DNA of 64,000 nt from Candidatus Zipacnadia bacterium (lineage in GTDB: Bacteria; Armatimonadota; Zipacnadia; Zipacnadales; UBA5352): NCBI GenBank assembly GCA_029821735.1, contig JALGSU010000001.1, positions 124,001-188,000 of the forward strand, given 5' to 3'. The translations under genes were made by a program, and so were the position numbers. Positions 58,305 to 64,000 of this stretch are shown here, one piece after another (within the stretch, counting starts at the first letter, position 1; each line of letters begins with the position of its first letter). A model generated the notes under the pieces. That model made no database searches. It was not told the DNA's origin and saw only the letters and a program-made list of their open reading frames with translations.

Positions 58305-59297
58305 ATGTTACCGGGTAGCGGCCAAACTCCAGCGACGAAATACCTCTCCCGCCCACCGCTCTTTGATCCTGAGCACGGCACAACCGTGCGTGAGCCGCTC
58401 GAGTCCGGGCAGGGCTGGTGGGCCGGCGCCCCTACATCCTACCATGATCCTGAAACGGGAATATACTACGTCTACTACCGCCTGCGCAAGCCCCGTGAAT
58501 TGGGGCGCGGCGTAATGTGCAGAATCGCGGCTGGTACAGACGGCCTTCACTTCGAAGATATATGGCAGGCGAACCAGGAAGACCTCAACTCACCGTCCAT
58601 GGAGAAGTCTGCGATCTTCAGGCTCCCCGACGGTACCTGGCAGCTCTACATCTCCTATGTGGACCCGGTTACCAGCATGTGGCGTATTGACGTGATGGAG
58701 GCCGATGAGCCCGGTGGTTTCGACCCCGCGTTGGCTATGCCGGTCTTCTTGCCCCACGATATCGGGCTGGCGGGCATCAAAGATCCGAATGTCTATAGCA
58801 TTGGCGGGCTCTATCATATGATCATGAGCTACGCCCCCAACCCAGAAACGGTGACCTCAGACCTCAGAGACACGATGCACGGCACCGCCGACGTGTACAA
58901 CACTGGTACCGTGAAGTCGCACACCGGACTGGCAACCAGCGAAGACGGGCGCAACTGGGTCTTCGAGGGAGACATCCTCTCGCCCCCCGACGATGGCTGG
59001 GACGCGTACTGCACGCGCATCAACTCGGTGCTGTGTATCCCCCCGGTTTTCGTGGGCTTCTACGACGGCAGCGCCAGCGTTGAGGAGAACTATGAGGAGC
59101 AGTCAGGGCTGGCGATCAGCCACGATCTGCGCTGTTGGCGGCGCACGACCACGGGCGGGCCCTGGGTTGGCTCGCCATGGGGCTGCATCCGCTACGTCGA
59201 AGCGCTGCCCGTTGGGGACGCCGTCTACTACTACTATGAATACACTCGCGAAGATGGGTCGCACGAACTACGCGCCAATCGCGTCGAGGTCAGTTGA
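58305..59297 (+). CDS. Glycosidase-like five-bladed beta-propeller protein
   Basis: A 330-residue protein from ATG 58305 with AGGAGG eight bases upstream. WWAGAPTSYHDPETGIYYVYYRLRKP, SPSMEKSAIFRLPDGTWQLYISY, AGIKDPNVYSIGGLYHMIMSY and SHTGLATSEDGRNWVFEGDIL follow the GH43/GH32/GH130 propeller pattern, in which Asp and Glu on different blades act on the glycan. There is no signal peptide, so it would act on intracellular oligosaccharides. The exact family is not certain. Confidence 0.75.
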   Translation: MLPGSGQTPATKYLSRPPLFDPEHGTTVREPLESGQGWWAGAPTSYHDPETGIYYVYYRLRKPRELGRGVMCRIAAGTDGLHFEDIWQANQEDLNSPSMEKSAIFRLPDGTWQLYISYVDPVTSMWRIDVMEADEPGGFDPALAMPVFLPHDIGLAGIKDPNVYSIGGLYHMIMSYAPNPETVTSDLRDTMHGTADVYNTGTVKSHTGLATSEDGRNWVFEGDILSPPDDGWDAYCTRINSVLCIPPVFVGFYDGSASVEENYEEQSGLAISHDLRCWRRTTTGGPWVGSPWGCIRYVEALPVGDAVYYYYEYTREDGSHELRANRVEVS

Positions 59298-59324
59298 TCT
59301 GTCGGGAAGGGGAGCGCGGGGGTA

Positions 59325-62300
59325 ATGAGCTCTGCTACAGAGGCACCGACCTGCGTGGCGTTGTGCGGGCCCGCGGGCTGCGGCAAGACACAGGTGGTCG
59401 TAAGTGAGTATACCGCTCGGGTCCACGCCGAGGGCGAGGACGCCGCGCTCTGGTTGCTGCCCACCGACCTTGCCTGCCGCCGCGCACGTCTGGGGTTGAT
59501 CGAGCATGGACAGTTCCCGGCGCTTTTCGACCCCCGCATTCTGACCTTCCCCGATCTTGCCGAACTCATCCTGCGCGCCAATGGCGAGTCCGTGGCGCAA
59601 ATCACAGGCTGGCAGCGACATCTGCTGATGCGCTCGGTCGCGCGCGAGTTGTGCGAGACGGGCCAGCTCCATGAGTTGGCGGAAATGTGTCGCTTCCCCG
59701 GCTTCATCGACGAGCTCTGCAGCCTGGTCGACGAACTCAAGCGAGCGGCTGTCGACCCCAGGCAGTTTGCCGCTCGAGTTGCCGCCAGTTCCGTCAACGA
59801 TCTGCGCAGCCGCGAGCTGGCCGCCGTGTATGAGCGGTACCAGCGTCTCTTGCAGGAGCGGGAAGTCTTCGATGACGCCGGGCGTTTCTGGCAAGCGCGC
59901 GACGTGCTCATGGACGCGCGCCGTCGCCCTTTCGAGGACCTGCGCTTGATTCTGGTCGACGGCTTCGACGATTTCACCACCACGCAGCTCCAGGTGCTTC
60001 AGGAGCTCGCGCGCGGCCAGGGCGTCGAGCGCGTGCTGGTGACCGTCTGTCGCGAACCTGACGTGGATCGCCGGCCCGAGCTGTTCGGCACGCCCACGGC
60101 CATGCTCGCCGATCTGAGACGCATCTTCCCTGATTTGCAGGAGCAGTGGATGCGCGGTGGCGATGCCGGCGGCCCCATGGTAGCGCTGGGCCAGCGGTTG
60201 TTTTCTGAGGACGAGGCGCCCAGTGATGCTCCCCCTGCCGGAGTCGTGGAGCTCATCGAGACGCCCGGGCGGCGCGCGGAAGTGGCCCAGGTTGCCTTAC
60301 GGACCAAGGCGCTCATACGGGACGAGGGCGTTCGGCCCGAGCGTATCGGCCTGATGGCTCGCGACCTGTCGAGCTATCGGCAAGCGCTCCTGACGGTTTT
60401 CGACGAGGCGGGCATACCGCTGAACCTGTCCGAAGCGGCGCCTCTGGCGGCTCGACCGTCGGTGCAGGCGGTCCTCGACATTCTGCGCATCCCCATGGCC
60501 GGCTGTCGGTGCGCCGATGTCATGCGCCTGCTCAAGTCGAACTTCGTCGACCTCAGTTCGCTCCAGCCCCCCGAACCGATCGAGCCCGACGAAGTCGAGC
60601 GCATCGCACGTGCGGCGGGAATCATCGGCGGCGATCGTGCTTACTGGGGTGATAGACTGGTCCGGTACATGTCCAAAGTGGATCGGGAGCTCGCAGCGCG
60701 CTCGCGCGATGACCGCGACGAGGACGAGCCGTGGTTGCGCGGCCGCACTGATGAACTCGCCGCTGAACGCGGTCTGATTGAGCGCGCGCAGATGCTGCTC
60801 AAGGGCGTGTTCGATGCTTTGGGGACGCTGCCCGACAATGCACGCCTCGCAGACTTCATCGAGGCGCTCTACGCGCTCATTAGCCAACTGGGCATCGAGC
60901 AGTCCGTCGGCGAAGCCGGCGACATCAGCGCTGCGGCGGCCAACATCCGGGCGCTCAGCGCCCTCATGGAGGCCCTTCGCGACTCGTGGGGAGCGGACCG
61001 GCAGCTTGGCGTATCCGACACGATGAGTCTGGCCGAGTTCGGCGCCGCCACCATCCGCATGGCGGGCAGCCAAAGCTGTCAGCAGGCCTCTCGTGCTCCG
61101 GATGGTGTGCTCGCGGTGCCAGTGGAGGATGCCCGTCAGCTCGATTTCGACTACGTCTTCCTGCTTGGTATGACCGAGCGCGACTTCCCGCGTGGTCAGC
61201 GCGAAAGCTCCATCTACAGTGACGCTGACCGCGAGCGACTCTGCCGAGCTGACATCCCGCTTGAGCCACGCCTCGCGGATCGGCACCGCGAACCATTCCT
61301 CTTCTACTCCGCAGTAACCGCCGCTCACCGTCGCCTCTGGCTCAGCTATCCCACCGTCGACGCCGAGGGCCATGAGTTGCTGCGCTCGCACTATGTCGAG
61401 GAGGTCGAGCGCTGTTTCAGCCAGGCCGTGCCGCGCAGTCGCTATGACGTGTCGCAGACAGTTGCCGATTTCGACTCGCTGACTGGACCCGGAGCGCTCC
61501 TGCGGCGCTGCATGCTTGAGCTGTTCGGACCAGACGTGGCGGGGGAGCGACGCGAAGCGCAGGCGGGGGCCGGGCTGGAGTTGCTGGCGCAGGAGCAGTC
61601 CGAGATTCTGCAGGCGCTCACGTGGGCCATGCAGGTGCAGGACCGGCGGGAGTCTGAGCGGGCCCCCGATGAATACGACGGCGCCCTGAACGCCCCAGAG
61701 ACCGCGGCTCGCGTCGCTGCGGATTTCGGGCCTGACCATCTCTTCAGCACAGGCCAGCTTGGCGACTACGGCAACTGCCCGTTCGCGTTCTTTGCCTCGC
61801 GTGTGCTCCGGCTCGAGGAACTCACTGACGTCACCGAGGATGTCGACGCCGCCGTCGACCGACGCATAGATGAGGCCGACCTCCCCGCCGCCGGGGCGAT
61901 GATGGACGAGGTCGTCGGTCATGTCTTCAGTGACACACTCGCCCAGCAGGTGGTAGGAGACGCCGCGGTCTTCGAGGTCATGCGCGATGAGGTGCGTCGC
62001 GACCTGCGCTTGTGGCTCGAGTTTGAGGTCGATGGGCCGCAGTCGCGAGGCCACAGTGCAACTGACCTGGAGGCAGCATTCGGCTACGGTCGGGTTCCCC
62101 CGCTGGCTATCGGTGAGAGCGAAGCCCAGGTGCTCATGCGCGGGAGGATCGACCGGGTCGACCGCTTTGTCGCCGAAGACGGAGCGCCCGCTTTCGCGGT
62201 GTATGACTACAAGAGCAGCGATGGCCCTGCGCCCCCGCGTATCACGGAGGGCCTCGACTTCCAGCTCCCTGCGTATGCGCTCGCCGTGCGCGACTTGATT

Positions 62301-62570
62301 GCGCAGGACCCGCAGGCCCGTTGCGAAGAGTGGGCTTACTACAAGTTGCGTCGCCCCATCGACATGAGCACGAGACCGGCTCCCGACAAGATCCAGGAAC
62401 TGATCGAGCAGATGCAGGCGCATGCGCTGAAGCACGCCGCCAATATCCGTGGCGCACGGTTCGCGCCGATGCCCGCCAAGTGCGACTACTGTGATTTCAG
62501 ATCGCTCTGCCGGTGGGACGAATGGCGTTTCGCGCGCAAGTGCGCCGTGGGAGGTGATGGGGATGAGTGA
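59325..62570 (+). CDS. addB: AddB-type helicase-nuclease subunit
   Basis: A 1081-residue partner of AddA in double-strand break repair. Walker A is GPAGCGKT (15-22). LLPTDLACRRARLGLIEHG and ILTFPDLAELIL follow. The nuclease domain has YDYKSSDG near 959. Four Cys around an Fe-S cluster are one in GNCPFAFFASRVL (about 817) and three in CDYCDFRSLC near the end (about 1052, 1055, 1061). ATG 59325 lies after a G-rich ribosome-binding site. It overlaps the addA start by 8 bases. Confidence 0.93.
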   Translation: MSSATEAPTCVALCGPAGCGKTQVVVSEYTARVHAEGEDAALWLLPTDLACRRARLGLIEHGQFPALFDPRILTFPDLAELILRANGESVAQITGWQRHLLMRSVARELCETGQLHELAEMCRFPGFIDELCSLVDELKRAAVDPRQFAARVAASSVNDLRSRELAAVYERYQRLLQEREVFDDAGRFWQARDVLMDARRRPFEDLRLILVDGFDDFTTTQLQVLQELARGQGVERVLVTVCREPDVDRRPELFGTPTAMLADLRRIFPDLQEQWMRGGDAGGPMVALGQRLFSEDEAPSDAPPAGVVELIETPGRRAEVAQVALRTKALIRDEGVRPERIGLMARDLSSYRQALLTVFDEAGIPLNLSEAAPLAARPSVQAVLDILRIPMAGCRCADVMRLLKSNFVDLSSLQPPEPIEPDEVERIARAAGIIGGDRAYWGDRLVRYMSKVDRELAARSRDDRDEDEPWLRGRTDELAAERGLIERAQMLLKGVFDALGTLPDNARLADFIEALYALISQLGIEQSVGEAGDISAAAANIRALSALMEALRDSWGADRQLGVSDTMSLAEFGAATIRMAGSQSCQQASRAPDGVLAVPVEDARQLDFDYVFLLGMTERDFPRGQRESSIYSDADRERLCRADIPLEPRLADRHREPFLFYSAVTAAHRRLWLSYPTVDAEGHELLRSHYVEEVERCFSQAVPRSRYDVSQTVADFDSLTGPGALLRRCMLELFGPDVAGERREAQAGAGLELLAQEQSEILQALTWAMQVQDRRESERAPDEYDGALNAPETAARVAADFGPDHLFSTGQLGDYGNCPFAFFASRVLRLEELTDVTEDVDAAVDRRIDEADLPAAGAMMDEVVGHVFSDTLAQQVVGDAAVFEVMRDEVRRDLRLWLEFEVDGPQSRGHSATDLEAAFGYGRVPPLAIGESEAQVLMRGRIDRVDRFVAEDGAPAFAVYDYKSSDGPAPPRITEGLDFQLPAYALAVRDLIAQDPQARCEEWAYYKLRRPIDMSTRPAPDKIQELIEQMQAHALKHAANIRGARFAPMPAKCDYCDFRSLCRWDEWRFARKCAVGGDGDE

Positions 62571-63012
62571 TGATCTCGTTACCGCCCAGGTGTGCGACCT
62601 CGCTCGGAGCCTGCTGATGAGCAGTGGCGCAGGCTGCGGCAAAACCTACAGAATGGTGGAACGCTACCGCCACCTCGTCTCTCAGGGAATACTCGTGACC
62701 GACATAGTCGCGGTCACATTCACTGAGAAGGCTGCGGCCGAACTCAAGGACCGTGTGCGCCAGGACTGCCGCGAACAGGCGGCTCTGGGCGGCGACGATG
62801 CGCCCATGTGGCAACAGGCCGCTCGACAGCTTGAGCTTGCGCCGATTGGCACCATCCACAGCTTTTGCGCGCGCCTGCTGCGCGAGAACGCCCTGGCTGC
62901 GCGCATAGACCCGCGCTTCGGCCAGCTTGACGAGCGTGAGCAGAGCACACTCCTGCGTGAAACGGTCCGCACGACGCTTCTGGGGGCTGGAGAAAGCCCA
63001 GAATATCATTAG
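62563..63012 (+). CDS. addA: AddA helicase-nuclease, N-terminal part (frameshifted)
   Basis: ATG 62563 overlaps the addB end. LLMSSGAGCGKTYRMVERYRHL is Walker A, VTFTEKAAAELKDRVRQ motif Ia, and GTIHSFCARLLREN the next UvrD-type motif. True coding leaves this frame at a run of five G (62982-62986); after that the reading gives AGESPEYH and a stop. The next frame carries on LEKAQNIIRDALGKSEELEH. Confidence 0.85.
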   Translation: MSDDLVTAQVCDLARSLLMSSGAGCGKTYRMVERYRHLVSQGILVTDIVAVTFTEKAAAELKDRVRQDCREQAALGGDDAPMWQQAARQLELAPIGTIHSFCARLLRENALAARIDPRFGQLDEREQSTLLRETVRTTLLGAGESPEYH

Positions 63013-63619
63013 AGACGCGCTCGGCAAGAGCGAGGAGCTCGAACATTGGTTCCAGGCGCCATCCCCCGCCGAGATTCAGGCGAGTTGGGAGCGGTTCGGC
63101 GCAATGGGGAGGCAGAATGCGTTGACTGAGGTGCTTGCCTCCCCCGAATGGCAACAGATAGCGAGCGATATCGCTGCCATCGCCCCGGGCGATCCTGAGG
63201 ACAAGGGCGCCGCCAAGCAGATAGCGTTCCTCGAGGCCTTGCCGGACGTGGCCGATGAATCGCTCTCTGTCGGCGAGCGACTGGCCGCTCTCGCAACCTG
63301 TCTCGCTCAGGGCGGCAGCAACGGTGCGAAGGCGAAGTGGAAGGGGCGCGAGGAAGATTTGGCCGCGCTCAAGGATGCCCTCAAGCGCCTGAAAGCCGTG
63401 CGCGACAATGAGGCCAAGCGCCTGGCCGCGCTGGCGATCATCGAGGACGAGCAGACAGCGGCGTTGGCGACGGCAATCTGCGCAGAGGTGGCGGTGGCGG
63501 CGGCAGCGTGGGCCGAAGCCAAGCAGGCCGCCGCGTCACTGGACTTCGACGACCTCCAGGTGCTCGCGCGAGACCTGCTGCGTGATCGCCCCGAGATTCG
63601 CAAGCGAGTGCCGATGTGA
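62987..63619 (+). CDS. addA: AddA middle part (second frame)
   Basis: Continues AddA after the first frameshift. It contains helical regions (RLAALATCLAQGGSNGAKAKW, ALKRLKAVRDNEAKRLAALA) and SLDFDDLQVLARDLLRDRPEI, the family's DFDDL motif. It then stops at 63617-63619 after KRVPM. In AddA this region is followed by VDEFQDT (helicase motif II), which is not found in any frame here before the next motif. Confidence 0.75.
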   Translation: MEKAQNIIRDALGKSEELEHWFQAPSPAEIQASWERFGAMGRQNALTEVLASPEWQQIASDIAAIAPGDPEDKGAAKQIAFLEALPDVADESLSVGERLAALATCLAQGGSNGAKAKWKGREEDLAALKDALKRLKAVRDNEAKRLAALAIIEDEQTAALATAICAEVAVAAAAWAEAKQAAASLDFDDLQVLARDLLRDRPEIRKRVPM

Positions 63620-64000
63620 CCGCCGGTCGCGAGCCTTATCCGGGCAAGCTCTTCGTGGTTGGCGACGCCAAGCAGTCCATCTACCTCTTCCGTGGCGCAG
63701 ACGTGACCGTCTTCAACGCGACCCATGGTGAATTCGACGAGGCGGCCACTTGCGGGCTGGTGGGGCTGGACACGAGCCGACGAAGCACGCCCGGGATCGT
63801 CAACTTTCACAACCACCTTTTCGGCTGCCCGTCTGTGATGGGCCCCGAGAACAGCCAACCATACGAGGCCGACTACGAGCAGTTGCTCGCATGGCGCGGC
63901 GAACTCCACAAGGACCATGACGTGGAGATCATGCTCACCGAAGCAGCCGACGACCACGGCGGGAAGATCAGCGTCGGTGAAGCGCGGCGGCTCGAAGCGC
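63616..64000 (+). CDS. addA: AddA further part (third frame), runs off the window
   Basis: Returns to the first frame. REPYPGKLFVVGDAKQSIYLFRGADV is helicase motif III, and LDTSRRSTPGIVNFHNHLFG resembles motif IV. The sequence runs open to the window end, so the C-terminal nuclease domain lies outside. A segment of some 60 residues with motif II seems to be missing between this part and the previous one. Confidence 0.75.
   Translation, partial: MTAGREPYPGKLFVVGDAKQSIYLFRGADVTVFNATHGEFDEAATCGLVGLDTSRRSTPGIVNFHNHLFGCPSVMGPENSQPYEADYEQLLAWRGELHKDHDVEIMLTEAADDHGGKISVGEARRLEA

Noticed and set aside
60297..62642. Long minus-strand open frame (about 780 codons) opposite addB
   Set aside because: It lies antisense to a clearly conserved helicase-nuclease gene. 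Its sequence has no domain, and such frames arise from strong GC third-position bias.
1..64000. tRNA, rRNA, CRISPR arrays, insertion sequences
   Set aside because: None seen: no tRNA T-loop context, no regular short spacer-repeat arrays, no transposase genes.

Overview
The window is GC-rich, gene-dense bacterial chromosome. Core gene orders are typical of Bacteria: rpsB-tsf-pyrH-frr-uppS, rpmH-rnpA-yidD-yidC-jag, a B12/radical-SAM pair upstream of an RNase E/G gene, and addB-addA. Start codons are ATG, GTG and TTG, usually behind good Shine-Dalgarno sequences. AddAB instead of RecBCD, a short EF-Ts, a CO-dehydrogenase-like gene with an Rrf2 regulator and ferredoxin, several HEAT-repeat envelope proteins and secreted proteins with an unusual tandem repeat suggest an anaerobic, deep-branching lineage. 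An Armatimonadota-like or neighbouring phylum is my guess; nothing in the window proves it.
Layout. 1-6.4 kb: an unrecognised partial gene, two small membrane proteins, then the leftward set TIGR03960-like radical SAM, DUF2344 and rng. 6.1-8.1 kb: a small exported protein, a flavin reductase-like protein and a ketodeoxygluconate-type kinase. 8.2-12.4 kb: the translation operon, starting at a near-consensus promoter with a structured leader. 12.5-17.7 kb: two convergent secreted repeat proteins, a glycosyltransferase and an M14 carboxypeptidase. 17.9-20.9 kb: a leftward Rrf2 regulator-ferredoxin-CO dehydrogenase-like operon whose last gene is frameshifted. 21.1-21.9 kb: a sugar isomerase-like TIM barrel.
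22.0-43.9 kb is the most interesting part. It is a single-strand cassette of tailed-phage structural genes: TerL, portal, protease, capsid, two carbohydrate-binding or glycosidase-like proteins, connectors, tail tube, G/GT tail chaperones with a slippery A7, tail and baseplate proteins, holins and an amidase. I see no integrase, repressor, replication gene, tRNA or att repeat. It looks like a domesticated phage or gene-transfer-agent-like particle. Oddities are the absence of a normal tape-measure gene, a phased repeat upstream of TerL, and strong GC hairpins in several intergenic gaps.
44.0-47.4 kb: rpmH-rnpA-yidD-yidC-jag, with a YidC whose N-terminal half is not the usual periplasmic domain. 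47.5-53.5 kb: a half-size TauE/SafE protein, a PfkB kinase, an M20 peptidase, a thioredoxin/TPR-like exported protein, a GNAT acetyltransferase and a polytopic membrane protein. 53.6-57.9 kb: three consecutive leftward HEAT-repeat envelope proteins. 58.3-59.3 kb: a glycosidase-like beta-propeller. 59.3-64 kb: addB and the first part of addA, which is broken by frameshifts and lacks helicase motif II as read here.
Several genes (the CO dehydrogenase-like gene, addA, one phage gene) carry frameshifts or missing conserved segments. Clustered indels could be real decay or assembly error, and this should be settled before the proteins are interpreted.
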